Virus record (IMG/VR): IMGVR_UViG_3300042945_002748
Location: 1 to 22,348 of that record
DNA length: 22,348 bases
Source of the DNA: a virus
Direction: 5' to 3' (one strand)
How positions within the stretch are numbered: the stretch's first letter is position 1; each line of letters opens with the position of its first letter. The translations under genes were made by a program, and so were the position numbers. The notes beneath the pieces are model-generated. The model searched no databases and was not told the DNA's origin. It saw only the letters and a list, made by a program, of their open reading frames with translations. Below, piece by piece: positions 1 to 8,274 of the stretch.

Positions 1-2522
1 TAAGATAAAATAATATTTTTTAATTTAACTTCATCTATTGTTCTATTTTTATATTTACCTCCAGCTGTTTTACCCTCATATTGCAAAGCTTTTGCAATAA
101 GGATATTATCAGGAATTTTTCTTTGTGTTATTTTTGATTCTACTAAATAATTTCCACCTTGTTTTTTAACAACAAAATCGGCACCGAACAAATCTCCTTG
201 TTTTTCTGCTGTACGACGACCCGATCCAAAACGCTTTTGAGAGTCAATTTCTCCCATTGCTCCTTTAATATTAGTATTATTAAAACGATCTTTTTTAGGG
301 TCAAGTAAAGTTTCTGGTTTAATTTTATCTGTAAATTTGTAAATTGGAATACCACCATATTTTAAATTTTGAAATACTTTATTAATAGAAGACGGATTAG
401 AAGAAGCTTTTTCTCTAGCATTTTTAATATAACTATCAGCCTCTTTAGTATATTGAGATACGTTTTTTTGTAAAGCAACTCGTTTTATTGTGGGTCTGAA
501 ATATTCATCACGAATACCTTTATCTTTTAGATCCCCAACATTATATAATTGATTTAATAATCCAGCTGATTTTGACGCCTGTTTTTGTAAATTTGCGACA
601 GTATCAACAGTCGCAAAATTTGGAACAAAACCCATCGCTTTATTTCTATCACTTTTGTCTAAAACTGAACCGCTTTCGCCACGCGCAATCATTTGAGCAG
701 CTTCTTTTATTCCATTTCCATATTTTGGAATAACTGCGGTTTCGCCAGTTCCTGCAAAATTTCTTAATTGAAATTCTTGATTATTAGCTTCAAAAGGCTT
801 TCCACCAATTTTACCTATGCCGCGAACAGCTTTAACATTAGATTTTGCACCAAGTTCTTTAGCTTGTAATTCTTCTGCAAAATTTGGAATGTAACCAGCG
901 GCTTTACCACTTTTTCCAGTTGGGACAACTGGTATCCCACCGGCAACACGTACGCCAGCTTGTGTCGCAAATGCTTTTGCAATTCTTGCTGCTACTTTTT
1001 CTTGATTTTGTAATTCTACAGTTTGATTTTTTAAATTTGCTAGTAAAGCGTTAGCGGCTGTATTGAGCCCCTCTGTTCCCTGTAATGCTAATTTTAAAAG
1101 ATCTGGATTTTTTGATAAAATTTGAGTAATACTTTGTTGTAAATCTTTTTGCTGTGTTGCCGCTGTATTTAAACCTAATAATTGTTGAAAACTTCCTGTA
1201 GCAAATTTGCTCAGATCGCTAAATAATTTTAATAATACGCCGCCAATTAAAACAAGACCTGGGCCAGCTATAAATTGGCCAAGGCCATCAATGATTCCTT
1301 TACCTAATTGAGCACCGATGCCTTGACCATCTCCTTCATTTATACCACCTAAAATTGCATTAGTTCCACCAACAAGGCGATCAATTGATGGCCCTAATAA
1401 TCTTTCTCCTCCGGCTGCCGCAAGTTGTCTGGCATTTTCTTGTAATGCGTTAATTTGTGCTGCATAAGATTTATTTAATTCCTCATTACGACGAAGAGCT
1501 TGGTCTGTTGCACCAGCAGAAACTTTTAATGCGCTATTATATATTGAGAACTCTTTTCCTAAATCAGCAAGAGCAGCTTTTAAAATGTTAATTTGGAAAA
1601 CGCCACCAACCTGTTCGGCAACATAAGCTTGCTGTTGAGAACCTAATGTATCATAAACTTTACCAAGATCTGTTAAAAGTTGAATTGTAGATTTTACTTG
1701 ACCATTCGCGTCTGTGTTACTAATTCCCAAACTTTCTAAAAGATCTACAACTTTTTCTCTTTGCAGTCTCGTAAAAATTGTTTTAAATGAGTTACCAATT
1801 ACAGCACCACCACGAGCAGTAGTTTGTTGAGCAGATGTAACAATAGCAATAAGTTCATTTAAACTAACACCAGATTGTGCAGCACTGCTACCAACACGCG
1901 AAATAGCATCTGCTAGATCTGCCGAACTCACAGCAAAAGCAGCGTCAACTGTGGCAAATTTGTTTACAACTTCTGTCGCTGTAACTGCTTGGTCTGCAAA
2001 GGAGTTAACAGCAGCAGTTAAAGTTTCTACACTCGCGGCTGTATCTAAACCACTTAAACGTGCAAGGATAAGGGCTTCATTAGTTCTTTTTAAAGTTTCT
2101 GTGACCCCTAACCCTTGACGAGAAAATTCAGTTGCTGCTTTAGCAACTTCTTGAAATGACTGTCCAGTATTACGAGCGATACTAAAAAGTCCAGATCCGA
2201 ATTTTTGTAACTGCTCGCTAGAAACATTTAGAATAACATTAATATCCTGGAGTGATTTTTGAACTTCTATCGTGGATCTAACTAATGCACCAAAAGCTCT
2301 TTCTAAACCAAATATAATCCCAGCACTAGCACCGAACGCAATAACACGAGCGTTAGACGCATCTAACGATTTATTAAATTCATTTACTTTGCCAGTAATA
2401 CGTCCCAAAGGTTGGTCTCCTTTGGTTTTAAGATTTATAGAATAGACCTTATTGACAGTTTTTTGTATATCCCTGTCTAAACGCCTAGTATTACCGCCAA
2501 TATCTAAATTAATTGCAGCCAT
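1..2522 (-). CDS. Tape measure protein (TP901-type), C-terminus beyond left edge
   Basis: This gene sets tail length and is threaded through the tail tube. I translated it from the ATG at 2522; at least 840 residues are in the window and the frame is still open at base 3. The start is supported by AAGGA at 2529-2533, six bases upstream. Residues ~30-350 look like a classic phage tail tape measure (TP901/PhageMin_Tail) region, with ARVIAFGASAGIIFGLERA and a long Ala/Ser/Thr-rich helical stretch with RGGAVIGNSFKTIFTRLQ. A Gly/hydrophobic segment at ~405-435 could cross a membrane. Then come GYIPNFA (543-549) and GFVPNFA (631-637), and a region at ~750-800 with GE...GAD...ESK that resembles a PD-(D/E)XK nuclease core. 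It follows the chaperone-position genes, as expected. Family is confident; the nuclease reading is inference. Confidence 0.93.
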   Translation of the reverse strand, partial: MAAINLDIGGNTRRLDRDIQKTVNKVYSINLKTKGDQPLGRITGKVNEFNKSLDASNARVIAFGASAGIIFGLERAFGALVRSTIEVQKSLQDINVILNVSSEQLQKFGSGLFSIARNTGQSFQEVAKAATEFSRQGLGVTETLKRTNEALILARLSGLDTAASVETLTAAVNSFADQAVTATEVVNKFATVDAAFAVSSADLADAISRVGSSAAQSGVSLNELIAIVTSAQQTTARGGAVIGNSFKTIFTRLQREKVVDLLESLGISNTDANGQVKSTIQLLTDLGKVYDTLGSQQQAYVAEQVGGVFQINILKAALADLGKEFSIYNSALKVSAGATDQALRRNEELNKSYAAQINALQENARQLAAAGGERLLGPSIDRLVGGTNAILGGINEGDGQGIGAQLGKGIIDGLGQFIAGPGLVLIGGVLLKLFSDLSKFATGSFQQLLGLNTAATQQKDLQQSITQILSKNPDLLKLALQGTEGLNTAANALLANLKNQTVELQNQEKVAARIAKAFATQAGVRVAGGIPVVPTGKSGKAAGYIPNFAEELQAKELGAKSNVKAVRGIGKIGGKPFEANNQEFQLRNFAGTGETAVIPKYGNGIKEAAQMIARGESGSVLDKSDRNKAMGFVPNFATVDTVANLQKQASKSAGLLNQLYNVGDLKDKGIRDEYFRPTIKRVALQKNVSQYTKEADSYIKNAREKASSNPSSINKVFQNLKYGGIPIYKFTDKIKPETLLDPKKDRFNNTNIKGAMGEIDSQKRFGSGRRTAEKQGDLFGADFVVKKQGGNYLVESKITQRKIPDNILIAKALQYEGKTAGGKYKNRTIDEVKLKNIILS

Positions 2523-2553
2523 AAATTATCCTTAATCCTTGTAATATAATTAT

Positions 2554-2562
2554 TTACACTAA
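2554..2562 (-). promoter_or_regulatory. TTAGTGTAA box before the tape measure gene
   Basis: The minus strand reads TTAGTGTAA directly after the stop codon of the upstream gene and 31 bases before the tape measure ATG. The identical nine bases occur at 18735-18743 and 20686-20694, each in a gene junction. It may be a promoter element or processing site; this is inference from recurrence only. Confidence 0.3.
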
Positions 2563-3573
2563 TTAATTATTTATACGCGCATTTAAATAGTCAGATTTTT
2601 CTAGAGTACCGCCTTTTTCTTCTACCATCTGTAATAGGCTTTTGCCTTTAATTTTTTCCACTTTTACACCTAATTCTTTTAAATCTTCGCGTGTCGCCCC
2701 AACATAACTACTAACGGCATTACTTTTATCTGTTTTTTGGTTTTTTACCGTATTACCACCCTGTTTATTTTCAACCCAATCTACAAATTTTTCTGGATTA
2801 TAAAGCACCTCTTCATTTATTGGTTTACCGTCTTCTGCATAATTTTTAATAATTTGTTTATACATTTTACCATATAATAATAAATCAATTTGATATTTCG
2901 AACATTGAACGGTAGGTCTACCCCAAAATTCATAAGATGATTCGCTTAAATAAATTAAATTTTGAAAAAATCCACAAGAAGCTGTCATTTTAATATTTCT
3001 TTCATTCAAAAAAGAAGAATAATTAAAATAAGTATTTTTAATTTTTTCTATTATATCTTCATTATTCTCATAATAATCTTTTATATCTTTAAAAAATTTA
3101 TTTTTACATTCGCAATCTTGATATGTAAAAAATATTAATAATTGTTCAGTCAACCTATTGTTAATAAAATCTTCTAGACTATAACTGATAATATCCCTTC
3201 TTTCTTTATTATAACTCATTAGAATAGCCTTATTTTTTAAAATTTGGCTATCGATATCCTTTTTTTGTGAAAGGAATTGTAATTTTTCTTTTGTTTTTAT
3301 TAAATTAGATATAGTTTTTTCTAATAAGGAAATTTGACTTTCTTTTTGTCGTGACCACCAACCTCCATTGATAGCCTCGTCAATAATTTCAGATTCAGAA
3401 GATAGGCCTTTACTTTTACCAATTTTAGCTAATAAATCATAACTAGCGTAATTTTCAAAATGTTCGGCTATAGTGGGATGTTTAAAATAAATTATCTGAT
3501 TATTAATTTCTGCCTGTGAAAAACCTTTGCTAATTTCACTATATATTTTACCATATTCGCTATGCTCTTGCAC
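2563..3573 (-). CDS. Putative tail assembly chaperone-like protein, 336 aa
   Basis: The start is GTG at 3573, one base after the TAA of the preceding gene, so translation is probably coupled; no ATG in this frame occurs near the N-terminus. The protein is rich in Lys, Asn and Ile, with a predicted coiled-coil stretch around residues 80-130. The C-terminal half has aromatic-rich helices, including DLLLYGKMYKQIIKNYAEDG, followed by a charged low-complexity tail. It sits between the tube and the tape measure genes, where tail assembly chaperones (lambda gpG/gpGT equivalents) normally lie. I recognise no enzymatic motif. The function is inferred from position and general resemblance to phage proteins of that slot; a minor tail protein is the alternative. 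Confidence 0.6.
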   Translation of the reverse strand: MQEHSEYGKIYSEISKGFSQAEINNQIIYFKHPTIAEHFENYASYDLLAKIGKSKGLSSESEIIDEAINGGWWSRQKESQISLLEKTISNLIKTKEKLQFLSQKKDIDSQILKNKAILMSYNKERRDIISYSLEDFINNRLTEQLLIFFTYQDCECKNKFFKDIKDYYENNEDIIEKIKNTYFNYSSFLNERNIKMTASCGFFQNLIYLSESSYEFWGRPTVQCSKYQIDLLLYGKMYKQIIKNYAEDGKPINEEVLYNPEKFVDWVENKQGGNTVKNQKTDKSNAVSSYVGATREDLKELGVKVEKIKGKSLLQMVEEKGGTLEKSDYLNARINN

Positions 3574-3574
3574 A

Positions 3575-4363
3575 TTATTCAGGCTTTATTTCTACGATTT
3601 CTTGTATATTATTTACTTCTTGTAATGGCTCTTCTTCTTTTTTACTTTCAGAAGGCTCTTCTGTATCTTTTAAAAATGCCTTGTCGTAATTTTTAAAATC
3701 GTCCTCTGACTCAGCTCTACCTAAAAACCATAGAGTAATTAAATAAGTAATTCTGCGAATTACGCCAAGAATAAATTCATATTTATCTTCATTATCTTCA
3801 TAATTATCATACATAGATAATTTGTCAGAAAAGGATTCTCCATTAAAAATTGGTAAATATTCTTGATCATTTTTTTGATAAGCGATATGTAATATCCACC
3901 ATAAAATTGCACGATTTCTTGCTTTTGCTTCAGCTGTATTTTCAAAAATGGATATTTGAGAAGTTTCAAATGAATGAATTTCTTTTCTAATATCTTCCAA
4001 TTCAGAAGTAAGTTCATCAACACGAGCTTTCTCTTTTTCGCTTTTTTCAGATTCGCCTTTAATTAAAATAGATTGTAATTCAAATGATAAATCTCTAAAT
4101 TTTAATAATAATTGACCGTAAACTTCACGATCATTTTCGCTGATACTTCCACCGCCATTTGATAAAATAGTATTCCATGCGGCTTTAGGCAATACTCCAG
4201 CTTTTGCAAATCTTGATGTTTCAGCTGCATAAAATAAATCAGCCTCTTCACGCATTCTTCTATTTGGTTTTAATAGGGCAAAATTGTGTTCAATTTTATT
4301 AGTTGATCCGTCATCTTTTTTTACAATTTCAAAAGATTTAAATTCGTATAGCCATTTATTCAT
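3575..4363 (-). CDS. Putative tail assembly chaperone-like protein, 262 aa
   Basis: This ATG-started gene encodes a helical, strongly charged protein. The N-terminus contains LLKPNRRMREEADLFYAAET and a Gly/Ser-rich turn. A Glu/Lys coiled coil covers residues ~100-135. The segment around AILWWILHIAYQ and VIRRITYLITLWFLG is hydrophobic and could be buried or membrane-associated. The C-terminal ~40 residues are very acidic and probably disordered. It lies one base before the next gene and 9 bases after the small gene upstream, so all three are likely cotranscribed. Its position between the tube and tape measure genes suggests a tail assembly chaperone. I see no slippery heptamer at either junction that would give the usual chaperone frameshift fusion. 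Confidence 0.6.
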   Translation of the reverse strand: MNKWLYEFKSFEIVKKDDGSTNKIEHNFALLKPNRRMREEADLFYAAETSRFAKAGVLPKAAWNTILSNGGGSISENDREVYGQLLLKFRDLSFELQSILIKGESEKSEKEKARVDELTSELEDIRKEIHSFETSQISIFENTAEAKARNRAILWWILHIAYQKNDQEYLPIFNGESFSDKLSMYDNYEDNEDKYEFILGVIRRITYLITLWFLGRAESEDDFKNYDKAFLKDTEEPSESKKEEEPLQEVNNIQEIVEIKPE

Positions 4364-4372
4364 ATAATTATG

Positions 4373-4597
4373 TTATTTTTTATTTAATACTAAATCAAAA
4401 TTATTTAACTGTTCTTCTATATTTCTATAGGAATCATTGCCAGTATCTAAAACACGCTTTCTTAAACGTTGGTATTCATCATAAGAAATTTTTTGTTGAT
4501 CTCGCAAATCTTCAAGAATATATAAAAAACTTAAATATAGTTTTTTGATATCACGAGAAATAATACCTTTTATAAAATTATTAATATCAATATCCAT
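4373..4597 (-). CDS. Small helical protein in tail operon, 74 aa
   Basis: This short gene begins with ATG at 4597. AAAGGT directly abuts the start and a second AAGGT lies about 11 bases upstream; the latter is a more plausible ribosome binding site. The product is charged and looks all-helical, with DLRDQQKISYDEYQRLRKRV near the middle. I recognise no family. It is the first gene after the terminator that follows the tube gene and is probably cotranscribed with the two larger chaperone-position genes. A small tail assembly factor is plausible by position only. Confidence 0.6.
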   Translation of the reverse strand: MDIDINNFIKGIISRDIKKLYLSFLYILEDLRDQQKISYDEYQRLRKRVLDTGNDSYRNIEEQLNNFDLVLNKK

Positions 4598-4638
4598 ACC
4601 TTTAAAATACCTTTGCCTTATAAAGTTTTACACTTTAT

Positions 4639-4669
4639 AAAAAAAATGGGCACCTTTTGGTGCCCATTT
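4639..4669 (-). terminator. Rho-independent terminator after tail tube gene
   Basis: An 11-bp perfect stem (4644-4654 with 4659-4669, AAATGGGCACC and its complement) closes a four-base loop. On the minus strand it is followed by a run of T (4639-4646). It begins 21 bases beyond the tube stop codon. Beside it, 4618-4640 holds a separate 8-bp inverted repeat (TTATAAAG/CTTTATAA). Confidence 0.9.
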
Positions 4670-4689
4670 AATTATAATTTAATATTTAA

Positions 4690-5817
4690 TTATACAACAA
4701 CCGTGAATGGATCATAAGATCCAGAAATAAAGATACCACGATCAGTTTGCTGGGCACTACCAACTTGAACTTCAAATGTAGCACTCATTGTGGCATTGTC
4801 ACCGATTGCAGAGCTAAAGCTTTGCGATGTTAGTTTAGCGCCTTTAAATTCATATGTCAAGGCTGCTGTTCCAGTACCACCACAAGCTTGTCTTCTCATT
4901 GTAATAGTGAAGTTGTTCAAGTTTTGATCGCAAAGTAAACTAGATAAATCTCCAGTTCCTTGGATATCACCAACTTCAGCATTCATTTCTAATGTAGCCG
5001 TAACTGGGAAATCGATTTCACGAGAGAAGGCGAAGCGAGAACCCATTCTTTGTAATGGTGTTCTTGCTAAGTCAACTGTTAAAGTAAAATCTTGAACTTT
5101 AAGGTCAGTATTATCAAAACCTAAGATACCAGTAGGAGTAAAAGTAATGTCACCAGGAAGTAATGCGGTTGGAATATTGACTCCAGTAACAGCAGAAGCT
5201 TGTGGCAATCTAAAACGGGAACCCGTTAAAAGCTGACCATTAATTGGATCTACTGCTGGAGAAGGAGTACCACGAAGTGTTGCGCTTGCATCTCCAAGAT
5301 TTGAATAAATACGAACATTCAAAGCTTCCAAATCTACGGTCGCAGTTGGGATATCACCAATTGCAGCATTAACACTATATGATGTAATATAAGCATTACC
5401 AACAGCAATAACACCACTTCTTGCGTTTGTATATCCGGCGGCATCGTTACCTTCGTCAGCAATTAATAAATAGTAATTTTTTTCATCTGTGGTTTTAGTT
5501 AATAGCCCAGAAATACAAGAAGAATTTGATGCAGAGCCGGTCGTTGCGGCAGTTAAACCAAGAAGTCTTTCGTTAAGACCGTCTGTTAAATAGTAAGACA
5601 TGCTTGCATTTACAGTGGGCGCCTCTGTTTCAATACGGTCAATAGAGGCTAAGTTACCAAATTGGTTTACATCTGTGAAATTTCTACTAAAATCTTCATC
5701 AAAAGATTGGACACGGCCTAACTGTCTAACAGTATTAATTCCAGTTTGCATTCCACTTGCTGGTACTTGGCTAGCATAGAGAGCCAACACGTTATAAATT
5801 GTTCTATTTCTTGGCAT
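4690..5817 (-). CDS. Major tail tube protein, 375 aa
   Basis: This is the probable tube subunit through which DNA passes. The protein is beta-rich, high in Ser, Thr, Ala, Gly and Asp with few Lys, and codon use is smoother and less AT-biased than in neighbouring small genes, as for an abundant structural protein. Two parts resemble each other: SVNAAIGDIPTATVDLEAL near residue 150 and SFSSAIGDNATMSATFEVQV near 340. This suggests an internal duplication of the tube fold, as seen in some long-tailed phages. The gene lies downstream of connector genes, upstream of the tape measure block, and has its own strong terminator, which supports high expression. Identity is from composition, order and fold pattern, with no signature motif. 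Confidence 0.78.
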   Translation of the reverse strand: MPRNRTIYNVLALYASQVPASGMQTGINTVRQLGRVQSFDEDFSRNFTDVNQFGNLASIDRIETEAPTVNASMSYYLTDGLNERLLGLTAATTGSASNSSCISGLLTKTTDEKNYYLLIADEGNDAAGYTNARSGVIAVGNAYITSYSVNAAIGDIPTATVDLEALNVRIYSNLGDASATLRGTPSPAVDPINGQLLTGSRFRLPQASAVTGVNIPTALLPGDITFTPTGILGFDNTDLKVQDFTLTVDLARTPLQRMGSRFAFSREIDFPVTATLEMNAEVGDIQGTGDLSSLLCDQNLNNFTITMRRQACGGTGTAALTYEFKGAKLTSQSFSSAIGDNATMSATFEVQVGSAQQTDRGIFISGSYDPFTVVV

Positions 5818-5862
5818 AAGTATAATTACATCATTAATCTATTCCAGACACCTAAAATTCTT

Positions 5863-6711
5863 TTAGTTTCTGGGTTGTCTTATGCTTTCTAACTCAAAAT
5901 CAACGATAGCTGCCACGCATTTTTTATTAATTTTAGAATTATCAATTTCATCTAATTTTGAGACAGTTACTTTATTAATATTTACTAAATTATAATCTGG
6001 CTGATTTTTACATAAATCATTATAATTAAAACTATTTCCCGTTTTAAAATCTCCAAGATAATTAAATGGAAAATCTTGCGCATTTAATATTGGAAATACC
6101 TTTCGAGCGCTATCATTTAATATAGAAATTAATCCATCTAATGAAAAACTATTTGAAGCCAATATAATACATCTAATTATTGTTTGAGTGGTATCTTCCC
6201 CGCCAAAAGCAAAAGGTATATTTTCGCCCATGCGATGTTTTATAAAAACACATGGGTAAGGAGTATCTAAATAAGTTAGCCCTCCAGTAATTTGGGTTAT
6301 TTTAGGTGTTACGTTATATGCTTTTTCAAATAACAATTTTTCCTCACGTTCATCTGTATAATAAATATTATATTCTTTAAAACTATAATTTACCGTAACA
6401 TTATTAGAATTTGTATTATTATTTAAAATTGCCCTACCTTTATTAAAATCAATATTTAATCCACTTGTACCACGCGCAATGTAATTTCCATTAAGAAAAA
6501 TACCAGAAGGAATATTTGAATTTTGTATACTACTATCATAAACCCATTGACGAAATGGCGCGCTATAAACAGAGTTCGTTGGAAAATTTGGATCTGGTGA
6601 GTTATAAAGTTTCCCACTATAATTTATAAAAGCTTCTCCCTTATGTAAAATTTCATGATCTAGCCATAAATAAAAACTAGACATTAAATTATTGATATAT
6701 GTAGCTTTCAT
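5863..6711 (-). CDS. Putative tail terminator/neck protein, 282 aa
   Basis: The ATG overlaps the upstream stop codon as ATGA, implying translational coupling. The protein is rich in Asn, Tyr and Phe and looks mixed alpha/beta. Features include YLWLDHEILHKGEAFINYSG near the N-terminus, a middle beta region, and KAYNVTPKITQITGG followed by FIKHRMGENIPFAFGG. It lies between the tail-completion candidate and the tube gene, the usual slot for a tail terminator or head-tail joining protein. It is larger than lambda gpU-type terminators, so it may be a neck protein. At 282 residues it is too short for a contractile sheath. The function is positional inference. Confidence 0.55.
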   Translation of the reverse strand: MKATYINNLMSSFYLWLDHEILHKGEAFINYSGKLYNSPDPNFPTNSVYSAPFRQWVYDSSIQNSNIPSGIFLNGNYIARGTSGLNIDFNKGRAILNNNTNSNNVTVNYSFKEYNIYYTDEREEKLLFEKAYNVTPKITQITGGLTYLDTPYPCVFIKHRMGENIPFAFGGEDTTQTIIRCIILASNSFSLDGLISILNDSARKVFPILNAQDFPFNYLGDFKTGNSFNYNDLCKNQPDYNLVNINKVTVSKLDEIDNSKINKKCVAAIVDFELESIRQPRN

Positions 6712-7286
6712 TTAACCCCCAATCTTTTAATAAATTTATTATACATTTGACTAAAATATTTTACATTTCTAAACACGCGGTTCGAATAATTATATTTACT
6801 TTGAATACCACTACCAGAACGAGAACTTGTAAAACGTCCATATAAAAATGCACCAAGTCCAGAAATTCCACGCTCGACATCTAGTAACCAACTACGCCCA
6901 CCTTCCCATGGTAAAGGTGTTACAGCACCAAATTCATCTTTAGATGGGATATTAACTTTTATTTTAAAACCATTTTTACTTACCTGGACATTACGATCTA
7001 ATAAAATTTTTTGAATTAAAATTTTTACGGGTGTTGTAGGATTTGTACCCCTACTAAAACCCAAAAAAGAAAACAAATTACCATAGCCACCAAGAGTATT
7101 AGAAATATTAGATGCATTTTCTCCATCTTCTAATTCTTGAGTTACGGGGTGAGATTCAAATTCTGCACGAAATAACGCTTTTTCTTTTTCAACTTCTTGT
7201 TGCACAAGGTCTCTAACTATTTTTTTTACATTTCGATTATTAAAAATTTCTTTTTGAATTAATCTTTTATTAATTTGTCCGGCCAT
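6708..7286 (-). CDS. Putative tail-completion/neck protein, 192 aa
   Basis: The start codon shares a base with the upstream stop (TAATG), and a strong AAGGAG lies at 7295-7300, eight bases away. The N-terminus is basic and helical (residues 1-45). It is followed by SNTLGGYGNLFSFLGFSRG, then a beta region, then PLPWEGGRSWLLDVERGISG and a Ser/Arg/Gly-rich tail. I recognise this as the kind of basic protein that sits between stopper and terminator genes in long-tailed phages (comparable with HK97 gp10-like tail completion), but I cannot name a family with certainty. It ends by overlapping the next gene by four bases. Confidence 0.5.
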   Translation of the reverse strand: MAGQINKRLIQKEIFNNRNVKKIVRDLVQQEVEKEKALFRAEFESHPVTQELEDGENASNISNTLGGYGNLFSFLGFSRGTNPTTPVKILIQKILLDRNVQVSKNGFKIKVNIPSKDEFGAVTPLPWEGGRSWLLDVERGISGLGAFLYGRFTSSRSGSGIQSKYNYSNRVFRNVKYFSQMYNKFIKRLGVK

Positions 7287-7717
7287 TACTCGCTCTCCTT
7301 AAAAAATAGGGTATAAAAATCTATATTAAAAAGTCCATGTGGACGATTTGTGCCCATAGATTGTACTGGGCGACCATCGATTTCAATTTTCTCTGCATCG
7401 CTAATAAAATCTACAAAGTCTTTTTTAGCTTTTACGCGACATAGGTTTCCGCGAATTTCTTCACGAATTTCCCCCCAACCCATCATTTTGGAAGGGTCTT
7501 GCCACTCAATACGACAATCAAACTGTCCACTAATTGGAACGTATGTTACTTCGATAGATTCCTGATCATTATATAAAAAATTATAATTGTTGTCAGTAGA
7601 GATAACAACTCTTTCGGGCGTTTTATAAACAGTTACTAGTCTAGAAAAAGTATCGTGAAGGTCATTAAATTCACTACTTAATAATAATTTTTCAGAATTT
7701 GAAACTAAACTTGCCAT
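7286..7717 (-). CDS. Putative head-closure (stopper) protein, 143 aa
   Basis: This ATG gene begins two bases after the upstream stop codon. The product is beta-rich: the centre reads as alternating strands (QESIEVTYVPISGQFDCRIE, then KMMGWGEIREEIRGNLCRVK). The C-terminus is FNIDFYTLFFKESE. Size, strand content and position between a helical adaptor candidate and a tail-completion candidate match head-closure proteins that plug the portal after packaging. No catalytic motif is visible. The assignment is by position and secondary-structure pattern; another neck component is possible. Confidence 0.5.
   Translation of the reverse strand: MASLVSNSEKLLLSSEFNDLHDTFSRLVTVYKTPERVVISTDNNYNFLYNDQESIEVTYVPISGQFDCRIEWQDPSKMMGWGEIREEIRGNLCRVKAKKDFVDFISDAEKIEIDGRPVQSMGTNRPHGLFNIDFYTLFFKESE
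7295..7300 (-). promoter_or_regulatory. Strong Shine-Dalgarno (AAGGAG) for gene at 7286
   Basis: AAGGAG on the minus strand sits eight bases before the ATG at 7286, inside the end of the upstream gene. It shows that the host uses Shine-Dalgarno initiation, although many other starts in the window lack such a site. Confidence 0.8.
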
Positions 7718-7718
7718 A

Positions 7719-8255
7719 TTAATTTAATGTTCTTTGGTAGTCTTGAATTATATAATGGGTGACCCCCTCCGTATCGTCCCCAGCAATTTGATCTGGAATG
7801 GCATTATATTTAAGATACATTTTAACAGCTTTATCTAAGTCTTCTTTTGCGTCTCTAGACATAGTTCTTAAATTCTTTGAAATTTCATTCTTATTAATTT
7901 TTTTAATACTACTATCACCTTCTCTTAAATCTGTCCAATCACTACCTTTCGTAGCTGAGCTTTTTGCCACATTTCTAGCCTCGCCTTTGAAATATTCATA
8001 ATCAAATAGCATTTTATATATAGCTAATTGATCAGATTTAAAATATGGGTAAATTTCATACCCAGTAACGTTACAATGGTTATCTTGAAGTTCTTTAATT
8101 TCAAAACATGTGCCAATTAAATTATTTAATTTACCTATATTTGAAATATCTAAAAACCAAGCCGATACTCTAGATACAGAATAATCACTTGGCTCACCGA
8201 TATCTAAATATACATTATTAAAAAATTCTTCTAAATTTTGTATTTCAGTACTCAC
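7719..8255 (-). CDS. Putative head-tail adaptor protein, 178 aa
   Basis: The product looks mainly helical, with an acidic N-terminus, a Trp/Leu-rich stretch (VSAWFLDISNIGKLNNLIG), and charged helices to the end. It is the second gene after the capsid gene and precedes a beta-rich stopper candidate. That is the position of the adaptor that binds beneath the portal in siphoviruses (for example HK97 gp6 or SPP1 gp15). No sequence signature settles this. The upstream junction contains GTGTAA six bases before the ATG and no clear Shine-Dalgarno. Confidence 0.5.
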   Translation of the reverse strand: MSTEIQNLEEFFNNVYLDIGEPSDYSVSRVSAWFLDISNIGKLNNLIGTCFEIKELQDNHCNVTGYEIYPYFKSDQLAIYKMLFDYEYFKGEARNVAKSSATKGSDWTDLREGDSSIKKINKNEISKNLRTMSRDAKEDLDKAVKMYLKYNAIPDQIAGDDTEGVTHYIIQDYQRTLN

Positions 8256-8274
8256 ATGATAATTTACACAAAAA

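Noticed and set aside
3575-4597. Programmed frameshift joining the chaperone-position genes
   Set aside because: No X-XXY-YYZ heptamer in the right frame occurs at the junctions; shifted frames stop within a few codons.
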